Shown: piece by piece, positions 26,001 through 34,464 of the stretch
How positions within the stretch are numbered: the first letter of the stretch is position 1
Layout of the letters: every line of letters begins with the position of its first letter
NCBI GenBank assembly: GCA_029248405.1
Contig: JAQWJJ010000013.1
Location: 1-46,741 of the forward strand
Length of the DNA: 46,741 nucleotides
DNA from: Flavobacteriaceae bacterium
GTDB taxonomy: Bacteria; Bacteroidota; Bacteroidia; Flavobacteriales; Flavobacteriaceae
Direction of reading: 5' to 3'
Made by a program: the position numbers and the translations under genes
The notes under the pieces: generated by a model
The model's database searches: none
Seen by the model: the letters and a program-made list of their open reading frames with translations, nothing else
What the model was told of the DNA's origin: nothing

Positions 26001-26472
26001 AGACATGAAGATTGTCGCTGGATTGATCATGCAATTTGGTCCGGATGAAATCAAAACTTTAGAGCATGCCGGCTCAATTGCCATCGAAATCAACGGAAAA
26101 AATGGTAAATTGTCCATTGAAGATGTGGTCATTACCTCTCAAGATATTGAAGGCTGGTTAGTGGCCAACGCGGGAGGACTTACTGTTGCACTGGAGGTCA
26201 CTATTACAGAGGAGCTCAAGCAAGAAGGCATTTGTCGTGAATTGGTCAATCGGATTCAAAACCTACGCAAGGATTCAGGATATGATGTGGTCGACCGAAT
26301 TTTAATCCAAGTGCAGGAAACTCAAGAATTGGCGCAGGCTATTGCCCATTTCGGAGATTATATCAAACAAGAAACATTAGCCGACCAACTTAATTTGGTC
26401 AATCAAATTGAAGGAGGGCTTGAAGTGACCTTCGACGGGATCACCACCAAGCTCAGCATCAAAAAATGTTAA
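23071..26472 (+). CDS. ileS: isoleucyl-tRNA synthetase, type 2-like, with swapped GxHH signature
   Basis: A cytoplasmic class I synthetase of 1133 residues that charges tRNA-Ile. The catalytic fold has PSANGMP followed by G57-I-H-H60, then TIKD and GWDTHGLPIE, which are type 2 (eukaryote-like) features; the length also fits type 2. The KMSKS loop reads KMSKR (681-685). The usual HxGH signature is here GxHH, with Gly and His exchanged. The editing domain (CP1) lies in about 200-400, with TTPWTLPSNTAL and GTGIVHTAPTFG. The C-terminal anticodon region is complete. It is followed by the dksA-like gene 2 bp later and then lspA. Confidence 0.97.
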   Translation: MSVKFKEYNGLNLPNCAEEVLEFWKNEAIFQKSIELRAAAPPFVFFEGPPSANGMPGIHHVMGRTIKDIFCRFKTQKGFLVDRKAGWDTHGLPIELGVEKELGITKEDIGVSISVEQYNEACRSAVMRYTDVWNKLTERSGYWVDMEDPYVTYKPKYMESVWWLLKQIYEKGLIYKGYTIQPYSPKAGTGLSSHELNQPGTYQDVTDTTVVAQFKAVASTLPKTLGEIEDLYFLAWTTTPWTLPSNTALTVGPKIEYAVVKTFNQYTFEPITVVLAKALVAKQFSGKYQEADSETAMAAYESGGKTIPYYIKTSIKGADLVGIRYEQLMTFVLPHNNPQDAFRVIAGDFVTTEDGTGIVHTAPTFGADDAKVAKEAHPEIPPMLVQDHEGNLVPLVDLQGRFRPEVGALAGKYVKNEYYPEGEAPDKSVDVEIAIQLKIENKAFKVEKYVHSYPNCWRTDKPILYYPLDSWFIKVTDFRDRMFALNQEINWKPKATGEGRFGNWLANANDWNLSRSRFWGIPLPIWRSEDGKETKCIGSVAELKSEIAVAVSAGIMDKDIFEDFVPGDMSEANYAQLDLHKSHVDQIVLVSDSGQAMYRESDLIDVWFDSGSMPYAQWHYPFEHKEKVDQTWRQADFIAEGVDQTRGWFYTLHAIATMIYDDVAYKNVVSNGLVLDKNGQKMSKRLGNAIDPFTTLDTYGPDATRWYMISNANPWDNLKFDLDGIAEVRNKFFGTLYNTYSFFVLYANLDGFHDQEPEVALENRPEIDRWILSELHSLIEKVDQAYSAYEPTRAARLISDFVQEHLSNWFVRLSRRRYWKGAYGPDKISAYQTLYRCLVTVAQLGAPIAPFFMDRLYRDLTANSGGQWPESVHLTDFPAADKAMIDVHLERKMNKAQTISSLVLSLRQKEKIKVRQPLQKVMIPVLDQQQREDIEAVSDLIKHEVNVKEIELISDDSGILVKQIKPDFKKLGPRFGPDMKIVAGLIMQFGPDEIKTLEHAGSIAIEINGKNGKLSIEDVVITSQDIEGWLVANAGGLTVALEVTITEELKQEGICRELVNRIQNLRKDSGYDVVDRILIQVQETQELAQAIAHFGDYIKQETLADQLNLVNQIEGGLEVTFDGITTKLSIKKC

Positions 26473-26474
26473 TT

Positions 26475-26858
26475 ATGGAACAAGAAACAAAACAACGTTA
26501 TTCAGACAAGGAATTAGAAGAGTTCAAAGCACTAATCGTAGAGAAACTCAACAAGGCCAAAGAACAATTGGCGTTGATTGAAAGTGCCTACCGTAATGAT
26601 AGCAACAACGGAACAGACGACACTTCTCCTACTTTTAAGGCTTTTGATGAAGGGAGCGAGACCATGAGCAAAGAGGCCAATTCCCAATTGGCTATTCGTC
26701 AAGAAAAATTCATTCGGGATTTAAAAAATGCATTGATCCGAATCGAAAACAAGACCTATGGAATCTGCCGTGTAACAGGAAAACTCATCAAACCAGAGCG
26801 CTTGCGCATCGTTCCTCATGCCACTTTGAGTATTGAGGCTAAGAATATGCAGAAATAG
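26475..26858 (+). CDS. TraR/DksA-family protein with reduced zinc finger
   Basis: A protein of 127 residues from the ATG at 26475. An upstream ATG at 26466 overlaps ileS and adds only three residues. The N-terminal coiled-coil (about 10-45) is followed by the acidic DETS-like central part and a C-terminal DksA-type motif, YGICRVTGKLIKPERL. Only one of the four zinc-finger cysteines is left, a feature of the flavobacterial branch. DksA proteins bind RNA polymerase through its secondary channel and modulate stringent control; here this is inferred from family. It lies between ileS and lspA in one operon. Confidence 0.87.
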   Translation: MEQETKQRYSDKELEEFKALIVEKLNKAKEQLALIESAYRNDSNNGTDDTSPTFKAFDEGSETMSKEANSQLAIRQEKFIRDLKNALIRIENKTYGICRVTGKLIKPERLRIVPHATLSIEAKNMQK

Positions 26859-26868
26859 GTCTTTTGGC

Positions 26869-27444
26869 ATGAATTTAAAAAAGGCCATTTGGATTATTGC
26901 CGCGGTACTCATTGCAGACCAAGTGTCTAAGATCTACATCAAAACACACTTCGCCTTACACGATAGTGTGGCCGTTTTTTCATTCTTCAAAATCTATTTT
27001 ATTGAAAATGAAGGGATGGCTTGGGGGGCCAAAATTCCTGGTGACTATGGAAAACTGGCCTTGACACTATTCCGCTTGGTCGCGATTGTCGGGATTGGCT
27101 ATTGGCTGAACGACGCCTTGAAGAAAAAGGCGCCAAACGTCATGATAGCGGCGATTTCCCTAGTTTTTGCCGGGGCCTTGGGCAATATTATTGACTCAGT
27201 GTTTTACGGTATTCTCTTTGATCATAGTCATGGTCAAATTGCTTCGTTTCTCCCCGATGCCGGAGGCTATGGCAAGCTTTTGCACGGAAAGGTTGTAGAC
27301 ATGTTTTCTTTCTCGTTTTTCAACCCAGTGTTCAATGTCGCCGACACAGCGATCAGTGTTGGTGTGGGTTTACTTATTTTATGGCACAAAAAAGCATTCC
27401 CAAAAGAAGAAAAATCAGTTGTGTCAGACCAGAACAAGGACTAA
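26869..27444 (+). CDS. lspA: lipoprotein signal peptidase LspA
   Basis: A 191-residue inner-membrane aspartyl peptidase that removes signal peptides from lipidated prolipoproteins. Four membrane segments are visible. The catalytic aspartates are Asp109 (GNIIDS) and Asp159 (FNVADTAIS), with the conserved NEGMAWG turn before. A loop of about 30 residues between the second Asp helix and the first (DHSHGQIASFLPDAG) is typical of Bacteroidota LspA. The ATG at 26869 is used; a longer frame from 26833 overlaps the dksA-like gene. Confidence 0.95.
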   Translation: MNLKKAIWIIAAVLIADQVSKIYIKTHFALHDSVAVFSFFKIYFIENEGMAWGAKIPGDYGKLALTLFRLVAIVGIGYWLNDALKKKAPNVMIAAISLVFAGALGNIIDSVFYGILFDHSHGQIASFLPDAGGYGKLLHGKVVDMFSFSFFNPVFNVADTAISVGVGLLILWHKKAFPKEEKSVVSDQNKD

Positions 27445-27485
27445 ATCACCACATGGTTTGATCCTGATACAAGAGGGGTGTTGGA

Positions 27486-28601
27486 TCAGAATTTGATGCG
27501 TACTGTTGTCCCGATTCCTGAATTACCCTCGACCGAAATAGAGCCATTGAGCGCTTCAATCTGCAACTTTATCCCAGCAAATTCTAAGGCCAAATCATCA
27601 TGCTGGTCTGGGTTGTTTTGTCTGGCCCAGACGTGAGCGGGCATTAAGAGTTGTCCCTGGCTATTGTCCTTGATCAGGAGGCATTGTTGCTGATCGTCGT
27701 AGTATGTAAAAATATCCAGTGCTGGTCGACGTCCTTCAATTTTATTGACAACGGCGTGTTTGATCAGTGTCACAAATATTTTTTCCAAGAAATCGCCATG
27801 GTATTTGATCACCGGAATTTCAGAAAAGTCAGAAAATATATCAGTATCCGACTCTTGAAGCAAGGGGTCTAATTGAGTCGTGGCCTTGTTCAGGGCATTT
27901 TGAAAGGACACTTCACGCAATAGATTATTAGGTTTTCGGTAGAACTGGATCATCTGATTAAGTTCCTCGACTGTATTGGTCATGCCTTTGGAGATGGTGT
28001 GCATATTGCGCACGAGTTCCTGTTTTTCGTCTTCAGATCCTGAGTCATTGAGCAATTCTAGAGTCAATGCCAGATTGCTTGTTCCCGAACGAAACTGTCT
28101 TGAGATGTGCTCAGAGAACGCAATAAGTTGTTTGTTCTGAGCGGTCAAATGCTCTAATTGAGCCGGTAATGAAGTGCCGAAATCTTGACCATTTTCGGCC
28201 TTATGAAAACTTAGTGAAACCCCTTTGACACTGCCATTTTCGTCCAAATCTGGAATGCCATTGAGCAGCGCATGAAAGGGCTTCTCATTGACCGGCACCA
28301 AATCGACCTTCATGGTGAATGGCTTGCCCGAAAGGCATTCCTGATAGGCCTGAAGCGCACGACTCCGCATGTTTGGGCTACAAAAATTCTGAATAAAATG
28401 CATGGGCGCTCTGAATTCTGCTGGCAGATCCAAGAGGCGTTTGGCATTTTGATCTAAAAAAGCGGTTTTATTAAGACTATCGTAGGACCAACGGCCGACT
28501 TCAATAGTCTGTGATGCAAAAGAATCACTTGAGGGAGTGATCGGACTGGCGTCGTTTTCTTGTGCGATGGGACGACTTCTTTTTTTCGAAAGAAAGTTCA
28601 T
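27486..28601 (-). CDS. degenerate PAS/histidine kinase-like protein
   Basis: A protein of 371 residues without membrane segments. Residues about 35-135 resemble a PAS domain; 160-225 match the dimerisation helices of histidine kinases, and 240-371 an HATPase fold ending in SGIGTTVRIKF. The catalytic parts are eroded. At the H box the usual S-H-N-L-R reads S-R-Q-F-R (167-171), so the phospho-acceptor His is Arg168. The N box reads LIKHAV, with His282 where Asn is expected; G1 is DNSQG; the GLGL of G2 is absent (LALEFAGI). It may be a non-catalytic sensor or scaffold. The gene is monocistronic, convergent with lspA. Confidence 0.75.
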   Translation of the reverse strand: MNFLSKKRSRPIAQENDASPITPSSDSFASQTIEVGRWSYDSLNKTAFLDQNAKRLLDLPAEFRAPMHFIQNFCSPNMRSRALQAYQECLSGKPFTMKVDLVPVNEKPFHALLNGIPDLDENGSVKGVSLSFHKAENGQDFGTSLPAQLEHLTAQNKQLIAFSEHISRQFRSGTSNLALTLELLNDSGSEDEKQELVRNMHTISKGMTNTVEELNQMIQFYRKPNNLLREVSFQNALNKATTQLDPLLQESDTDIFSDFSEIPVIKYHGDFLEKIFVTLIKHAVVNKIEGRRPALDIFTYYDDQQQCLLIKDNSQGQLLMPAHVWARQNNPDQHDDLALEFAGIKLQIEALNGSISVEGNSGIGTTVRIKF

Positions 28602-28661
28602 TTTTTATAAGTTTTGGAAGGGCAAGATAATGATTTTTGTCAAATCATCGACAAAAAGCAA

Positions 28662-29231
28662 TTAAAATCGATAAACGACATCAGGAGTCACCGCCATATC
28701 GAGCGGAATATCCCATGAATCATGCGGTAATTCTGGGTCTGGTCCAAAAAAACCAATACCAATTTTCAAACAGTCGTGCCTGCATGATCTCAAAAATTGG
28801 TCATAGAATCCTTTGCCATATCCCAAGCGATAGCCGCTTTGGTCGAACGAAAGCAGGGGCACAAACACAACGTCTAGTTGCTGAGGTTGAATGATAATGC
28901 CCTCGACTGGTTCTGGAATGCCGTAGGCAGAATCAATTATTTTGGTATGATCTTCTAACAGATAGTGCTGGAGGCTGTGGTCTTCAAAATTGGCTTTAGA
29001 CAAGACAATACTCTTGTCTCTGCCGTGCAAGATATGCATGATGAAATCGGTTTGTGGCTCGGCCTTTTTGGTCATGGGCAAAAACAAATGAAAATACTGA
29101 AGCCCCCAAATGTCTAAGGAGATTAATTGATTCGCGATTTTGAGACTTTCGCGTTCGCGTTGATCGGGTGCCAGGGCTAATCTGCGCGACAAGTACTGTG
29201 CTCTGAGTTGCTTTTTTGATGTTTGCGACAT
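28662..29231 (-). CDS. 5-formyltetrahydrofolate cyclo-ligase
   Basis: A 189-residue cytoplasmic enzyme that uses ATP to convert 5-formyl-THF to 5,10-methenyl-THF. The early basic helix (KKQLRAQYLSRR) and the folate/ATP site GYRLGYGKGFYDQFL are diagnostic, and PLLSFDQSGYRLGYG is in its normal place. The length is typical. It begins 6 bp after the stop of the RimK-type gene and is probably co-transcribed with it. Confidence 0.93.
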   Translation of the reverse strand: MSQTSKKQLRAQYLSRRLALAPDQRERESLKIANQLISLDIWGLQYFHLFLPMTKKAEPQTDFIMHILHGRDKSIVLSKANFEDHSLQHYLLEDHTKIIDSAYGIPEPVEGIIIQPQQLDVVFVPLLSFDQSGYRLGYGKGFYDQFLRSCRHDCLKIGIGFFGPDPELPHDSWDIPLDMAVTPDVVYRF

Positions 29232-29237
29232 GGCCCT

Positions 29238-30113
29238 TTATGATGAGGTTTTATTGCGCTCAATAAAGCTGATGATTTTTTGCGACACGTCAACTCCTGT
29301 TGTGGTTTCTATGCCCTCGAGACCTGGTGTAGAATTGATTTCTAAAAGCAGTGGGCCGCGGTCACTTGGCAAAATATCAACACCACAGACTTTGAGTTGT
29401 AGCGCTTTGGCGGCGCTTATAGCAATGCGCGCTTCTTCAGGAGATAAGTCATAACGCTCAGGCTGGCCACCACGATGAAGATTTGATCGAAAATCATCGG
29501 ATTTACTGATGCGTTTCATTGAGGCCACAATACAGCCATCGACCACGATCACTCTGATATCAACACCTTGAGATTCTTTAATGTATTCTTGAACCAAAAA
29601 GCGGACCTTAGACGCATTGAGGGTTTCGATGATGCTGCGGGCCGAAGATTTAGACTCCGCCAGTATAACGCCCTCGCCATGTGTTCCTTGGAGCAATTTG
29701 ATCACTACCGGCGCATGGCCAAAATGATCTAAAATCATTCGTGGATCATGGGTCAGGCCAAGAAAAGTGTCGGGCACAGGAATATCATGTGCACTGAGGA
29801 TCTGGTGACAGGTCCATTTGTTGCGCGATTGCAAGATGCTTTCTGCGCTTACAGTGGTAAAAACGCCCATTGATTCGAAGTGCCGGACAAGAGAAGTGCC
29901 AAAATAAGTGTTCGAAGCACCGATGCGCGGAATGACCGCATCTAAATCATCGACAATTTCTTGACCGTAGTAGAGTACGGGCTGATGATTTAGGGTGCCA
30001 ACGTGGCAGCGACTGGGATCCAAAACTTCCATATTGTGTTGTTTCAACCCACAATCTAAAAGGCTCTTGGTAGAATACAAATGTTCCCCTCGAGAGAGTA
30101 TGGCAATGTTCAT
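29238..30113 (-). CDS. RimK-family ATP-grasp alpha-L-glutamate ligase
   Basis: A 291-residue cytoplasmic ATP-grasp enzyme. It shows the RimK N-terminal domain (DLDAVIPRIGASNTYFG), the ATP-binding strand pair (VVIKLLQGTHGEGVILAES) and the metal/ATP site near the end (LLLEINSTPGLEGIE). RimK adds glutamates to the C-terminus of ribosomal protein S6; other members modify different acceptors. No acceptor is coded nearby. It has a TATTTTTG -7 box at 30139-30146 and is followed by the cyclo-ligase gene. It is divergent from uvrC. Confidence 0.88.
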   Translation of the reverse strand: MNIAILSRGEHLYSTKSLLDCGLKQHNMEVLDPSRCHVGTLNHQPVLYYGQEIVDDLDAVIPRIGASNTYFGTSLVRHFESMGVFTTVSAESILQSRNKWTCHQILSAHDIPVPDTFLGLTHDPRMILDHFGHAPVVIKLLQGTHGEGVILAESKSSARSIIETLNASKVRFLVQEYIKESQGVDIRVIVVDGCIVASMKRISKSDDFRSNLHRGGQPERYDLSPEEARIAISAAKALQLKVCGVDILPSDRGPLLLEINSTPGLEGIETTTGVDVSQKIISFIERNKTSS

Positions 30114-30138
30114 TGCGATCAGCTTTGCTGCAATTTAG

Positions 30139-30146
30139 CAAAAATA
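30139..30146 (-). promoter_or_regulatory. -7 box (TATTTTTG) of the RimK-type gene
   Basis: An exact TAnnTTTG match on the minus strand, 25 bp before the start codon. Confidence 0.6.
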
Positions 30147-30219
30147 ACCATGGCTTTGACTGGTCTTTTTGGCTCAGAATATTTCATTTTATCATTTTTT
30201 AAACCAGCCGAACAAGCCG

Positions 30220-30227
30220 TATCTTTA
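30220..30227 (+). promoter_or_regulatory. uvrC -7-like box (TATCTTTA), close to the ATG
   Basis: One base off TAnnTTTG on the plus strand and only 4 bp before the ATG at 30232. If used, it gives a leaderless or nearly leaderless mRNA, as for the regulator at 12421. Confidence 0.5.
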
Positions 30228-30231
30228 CACC

Positions 30232-32031
30232 ATGGCTCATATACCTATCGCACTACAAATTGCCACTCTTCCTCATGCTCCTGGGGTGTATCAGTATTAT
30301 GATAAGCAAGAGAAAATTTTGTATATCGGTAAGGCAAAGGATCTAAAAAAGCGGGTGAGTTCTTACTTCAACAAGACGCACGATAATGCGCGTACAAGAC
30401 TATTGGTTCAGAAAATTGTGACCATAAAACACATTGTCGTCGATACCGAGACAGATGCATTATTGTTGGAGAACAATTTGATCAAAAAATACCAACCGCG
30501 CTATAATGTGTTGCTCAAAGATGACAAGTCCTACCCTTGGATCTGTATCAAAAATGAGCGTTTCCCAAGAGTTTTCATGACCCGAAGACTCATCAAAGAC
30601 GGCAGTGAGTATTTTGGCCCCTACACCCAGATGCGCACTGTTCAAACCTTGTTGGAACTGATCAGGGGTTTATATCCCATGAGGAACTGTAATTACGATT
30701 TGTCACCAGAAAAAATCGAGGCAGGAAAGTTTAAGTTTTGTTTGGAGTACCACCTCGGCAATTGCGCCGGACCTTGTGAGGGGGTTTTCTTGGCATCAGA
30801 ATACCAAAATAATATCGATGCAATTCGTCAACTGCTCAAAGGGAATTTTAAGGAGTCTTTGCAGACTTTCAAGAGCCAAATGAATGACCATGCTGCAGCA
30901 CTCGAATTTGAATCGGCTCAGAGGATTAAGGAAAAAATCGACATACTTCAAAATTATCAAGCCAAGTCGACTGTGGTCAGCCCAAAAATTGTCGATACAG
31001 AGGTCTATACCATTCGGTCTGATGAAGATTTTGCTTATGTAAATTTTTTACAGATTTCTTTTGGCAGTATCATCCGCTCTCATACCCTTGAGCTCAAAAA
31101 GAAATTAGACGAAACGGATCAAGAACTACTCGAATTGGCCATCGTTGAGCTGCGCCAAAGATTTTCCCTCAATGCGGCGACAATTCTTGTCCCATTTAAA
31201 GTGCAAACCCCAGAGGGTATTGTGGTGCAAATCCCCAAGCAAGGAGATAAAAAACAATTGATTGATTTGTCATTGCGCAACGCCAAATATTATCGCTTGG
31301 ATCGCCTCAAGCAAGCCAAAATAGTCGATCCAGACCGACATGAAAAACGCATTATGGCACAGATGAAGGCTGATCTTCGCTTGAGTGTCGAACCCCGACA
31401 TATTGAATGTTTTGACAACAGTAATTTGCAAGGCACCAATCCTGTGGCGGCCTGTGTGGTATTCAAAAACGGGAAACCAGCAAAAAAAGAGTACCGAAAA
31501 TTCCACATCAAAACCGTGGAAGGGCCGGATGATTTTGCGTCAATGGAAGAGGTGGTTTACCGCCGTTACAAGAGGCTTTTGGACGAAAAACAACCCCTAC
31601 CCGATTTGGTCATCGTCGATGGTGGAAAGGGCCAGCTCTCGTCGGCATTGAAGAGTATTGATCAATTGGAGTTGCGTGGTAAAATTGCTGTTATCGGTAT
31701 TGCCAAACGTCTCGAGGAACTTTTTTATCCGAATGATCCTATCCCCTTGTACTTGAGCAAAACCTCAGAGACGTTAAAAGTGATCCAGCAATTGCGTAAT
31801 GAAGCCCACCGATTCGGGATCAGTTTTCATAGAAATCAACGCAGTAAAGGCGCCTTGACTTCAGTTTTGGAGGACATTCCGGGTATTGGCGAAAAGACAA
31901 TTGTCGATTTACTCACTGCTTTTAAGAGTCCAAGTCGGGTTCAAAAGGCCAGTTTTTCCGAAATTAGCGCCGTGATAGGAGCGCATCGAGCACAAAAAAT
32001 AACCGCACACTTTAACGCTTTAAAGTCATGA
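30232..32031 (+). CDS. uvrC: excinuclease ABC subunit C
   Basis: A 599-residue DNA-repair nuclease that makes both cuts around a lesion in the UvrABC system. The N-terminal GIY-YIG domain (PGVYQYYD, then ILYIGKAKDLKKRV) is followed by the UVR segment (about 195-235), the RNase H-like nuclease domain (ECFDNSNLQGTNPVAACVVF, and IVDGGKGQL) and a C-terminal helix-hairpin-helix (LEDIPGIGEKT). The ATG at 30232 matches the family N-terminus; an upstream ATG at 30169 adds 21 unrelated residues. It overlaps the next gene by 4 bp (ATGA). Confidence 0.96.
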   Translation: MAHIPIALQIATLPHAPGVYQYYDKQEKILYIGKAKDLKKRVSSYFNKTHDNARTRLLVQKIVTIKHIVVDTETDALLLENNLIKKYQPRYNVLLKDDKSYPWICIKNERFPRVFMTRRLIKDGSEYFGPYTQMRTVQTLLELIRGLYPMRNCNYDLSPEKIEAGKFKFCLEYHLGNCAGPCEGVFLASEYQNNIDAIRQLLKGNFKESLQTFKSQMNDHAAALEFESAQRIKEKIDILQNYQAKSTVVSPKIVDTEVYTIRSDEDFAYVNFLQISFGSIIRSHTLELKKKLDETDQELLELAIVELRQRFSLNAATILVPFKVQTPEGIVVQIPKQGDKKQLIDLSLRNAKYYRLDRLKQAKIVDPDRHEKRIMAQMKADLRLSVEPRHIECFDNSNLQGTNPVAACVVFKNGKPAKKEYRKFHIKTVEGPDDFASMEEVVYRRYKRLLDEKQPLPDLVIVDGGKGQLSSALKSIDQLELRGKIAVIGIAKRLEELFYPNDPIPLYLSKTSETLKVIQQLRNEAHRFGISFHRNQRSKGALTSVLEDIPGIGEKTIVDLLTAFKSPSRVQKASFSEISAVIGAHRAQKITAHFNALKS

Positions 32032-34280
32032 AGCAAATGCACCATTGGCGCTTATTGGTCGTTCTGATTTGTTTGAGCGCCAATGCGCTTTGGGCTCAGG
32101 AATCTGATGATGTCAAGGTCGGTTTGGTGCTCAGTGGTGGCGGGGCAAAAGCCTTTGCGCATATTGGTGTACTCAAAGAAATTGAAGCTGCAGGCCTGCG
32201 CATTGATTACATTGGCGGCACCAGTATGGGCGCCGTTATAGGCGGCCTGTACGCCGCAGGATACACGGCAGATCAACTAGATTCACTTTTCAAGACTTTT
32301 GACTTTAATGCCATCCTCACCGATGAATTACCGCGCAAGACCCGATCGATTGCCGAAAAGGCGGAGTCTGATCGTTATGCGGTCACCTTTCCCTTTGATG
32401 GCAAAAAATTGACATTGCCCATAGGCCTATCAAAAGGACATAATGCCTATAATATTCTGTCTAAACTGTTGCTGCCAGTTCGCGATATTTCAGACTTCAA
32501 TGCATTGCCTATTTCATTCTTGTGCATCGCTACCGATGCAGAAAAAGGGACGCAAGTTTTGCTGGATAAGGGTTATTTGCCACGAGCATTAACAGCCAGT
32601 AGTGCGCTTCCGACGATTGTTCAACCAATTTTAATTGACGGTGTTCTCCATATTGATGGTGGTGTCGTCAACAACTATCCAATAGACGAAATCAGAGCTA
32701 AAGGGGCAGATGTCGTCATTGGCGTGGATGTTCAAGATCAACTAATGAGTCAAGAGCAGCTCAAGTCTGTTGTGGATGTGGTCTCGCAAATCAATAATTT
32801 TCGCACCATTGAGCACATGGGCAGCAAAATTGATCAAACCGATATTTATATCAGGCCAGAGATCAATCAGTTTGGCGTTTTGTCCTTTAAGGATCCAAGT
32901 GCGGTCATCAACTTAGGAGCGCAAGCCGCCCGTGACCAACGACAATTGTTTGAGGAATTAGCCCGAAGACAGAAGCCCTATAAACCGCGTGTTGGCATAA
33001 GCCACCAACAGGTTGCTGAACCCCTCCAGATTTCGGCGGTCCGCATCGAGGGTCATCAAGGGTACACCAGATCTTATATCATGGGTAAGCTGGGCATTCG
33101 GTCTACCGCGACGCTCACCGCTGATGAGCTACAATCTGGGATCAATAATCTGGCAGCCACCAACAACTTCAGGTCGATCGATTATTATTTCGAACCTGCG
33201 CAAGATCAAGCTCAGCCGGGTCAGATTTTACGCCTAAAACTGACAGAAAACCCTCAAAGGTCATTGCTGCGCGTAGGATTGCATTATGATCCTCTTTACC
33301 GAATGGGGGTGTTGCTCAACGCAACCCAAAAGAGGTTGTTTGGGGTCAATGACCAAGCGTCGATTGATGTGGTCATTGGGGACTACTTGCGCTACAGGGC
33401 CAATTATTTTGTGGATAAGGGATATCATTGGAGCGTCAGACTCACGGCAAATTTTGTCCAATTTAGCCATGCTGTGGGCCGCAATTTTACCGATGCTGAA
33501 TCCGAATTCGAGACGCCGATTGACCTCAATCAAATTGACATCACCTACAAGCATTGGCAAAACCAATTCAATTTATTGACCCGGTTGAATCAAGACATGG
33601 AGTTCAGTTTAGGATTGAATCATCAAAGGGTTCATTATTTTTCCGAGACCTTGGGATTGGACCAAGAGGGCTTGCTGCGCACCGTTTTTGAAGACAACCA
33701 TTATGTGAGTGGATTGGCTCAGGTAGAAATTGATACAAGGGATCATGGCTATTATCCCAGAAAGGGAGGGTTATTGCGCGCGACCGTCGAGCAGTATTTG
33801 TACAATGGCTCGGAGCCAGGCACGCATTTTACTAGAGCCCAAATCAACACGGTATACTCTTGGTCTTTGGCGCCAAAATTATATGCCCAGTCAGCCCTCA
33901 AAGCAGGCGCCTCTTTTGGTGATCAAAGTCCGGAGGGCCTTGATTTTTTCATGGGAGGTTATGGGTATCAAGATACCGGTTATTTTGTGCCATTTTTTGG
34001 TCAGGACGTCATGGCGTTACGGGGCAATAGTTTTCTCTTGGCACAAATCAATACTACTCTTGAGCTCACGGCAAAAAGCAGGCTATTGGCGCGGGCACAA
34101 GTTGGTGAGATTCGTCATGACTTGTATAAGGGCTTGCAATGGAGTCAGGTATTGGAGCAGTCGAGTTTCGCTGTCGGCTATGCCTTGGAGACTTTTTTAG
34201 GCCCCTTAGAATTGTGGCGGGGGTATGCTTCTGGTTTGAGTGGTGGCCGCTGGCAGATGAGTTTGGGCTTTAGATTCTGA
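32028..34280 (+). CDS. patatin-like phospholipase with POTRA/Omp85 barrel
   Basis: A protein of 750 residues. A signal peptide (about 1-23) leads into a patatin domain with the oxyanion motif SGGGAKA (36-42), nucleophile Ser66 in GTSMG, and catalytic Asp210 in DGG. After it come one POTRA-like module (about 325-405) and a C-terminal Omp85-type beta-barrel ending in FRF. This is the layout of type Vd autotransporters such as PlpD, an outer-membrane lipase or phospholipase. The gene overlaps uvrC by 4 bp, so the two are translationally coupled, with no obvious link in function. No terminator is apparent. Confidence 0.9.
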   Translation: MKQMHHWRLLVVLICLSANALWAQESDDVKVGLVLSGGGAKAFAHIGVLKEIEAAGLRIDYIGGTSMGAVIGGLYAAGYTADQLDSLFKTFDFNAILTDELPRKTRSIAEKAESDRYAVTFPFDGKKLTLPIGLSKGHNAYNILSKLLLPVRDISDFNALPISFLCIATDAEKGTQVLLDKGYLPRALTASSALPTIVQPILIDGVLHIDGGVVNNYPIDEIRAKGADVVIGVDVQDQLMSQEQLKSVVDVVSQINNFRTIEHMGSKIDQTDIYIRPEINQFGVLSFKDPSAVINLGAQAARDQRQLFEELARRQKPYKPRVGISHQQVAEPLQISAVRIEGHQGYTRSYIMGKLGIRSTATLTADELQSGINNLAATNNFRSIDYYFEPAQDQAQPGQILRLKLTENPQRSLLRVGLHYDPLYRMGVLLNATQKRLFGVNDQASIDVVIGDYLRYRANYFVDKGYHWSVRLTANFVQFSHAVGRNFTDAESEFETPIDLNQIDITYKHWQNQFNLLTRLNQDMEFSLGLNHQRVHYFSETLGLDQEGLLRTVFEDNHYVSGLAQVEIDTRDHGYYPRKGGLLRATVEQYLYNGSEPGTHFTRAQINTVYSWSLAPKLYAQSALKAGASFGDQSPEGLDFFMGGYGYQDTGYFVPFFGQDVMALRGNSFLLAQINTTLELTAKSRLLARAQVGEIRHDLYKGLQWSQVLEQSSFAVGYALETFLGPLELWRGYASGLSGGRWQMSLGFRF

Positions 34281-34464
34281 TGATCATCTCTGGTCAAGAA
34301 GTCAGGCCTCTGCAGATGGTCGTTATGCGCTTCCCAGTAATTCAGTGGTTCATAATTAACGAGTAATTAGCAGAAAATTTCAACAAAATCAGACCAAAAA
34401 CTTGTAAATTAGTGCGGTTGCTTTAAACAATCTGAAGCACCCATTCATCGGAAAACGACGCGCT

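Noticed and set aside
27445..27485. Bidirectional terminator between lspA and the kinase-like gene
   Set aside because: Only a 6-bp TGATCC/GGATCA stem with an 18-nt loop and no U tract is present.
30169..30231. Upstream ATG start for uvrC
   Set aside because: The extra 21 residues do not fit the family N-terminus and the promoter-like box would lie inside the gene.
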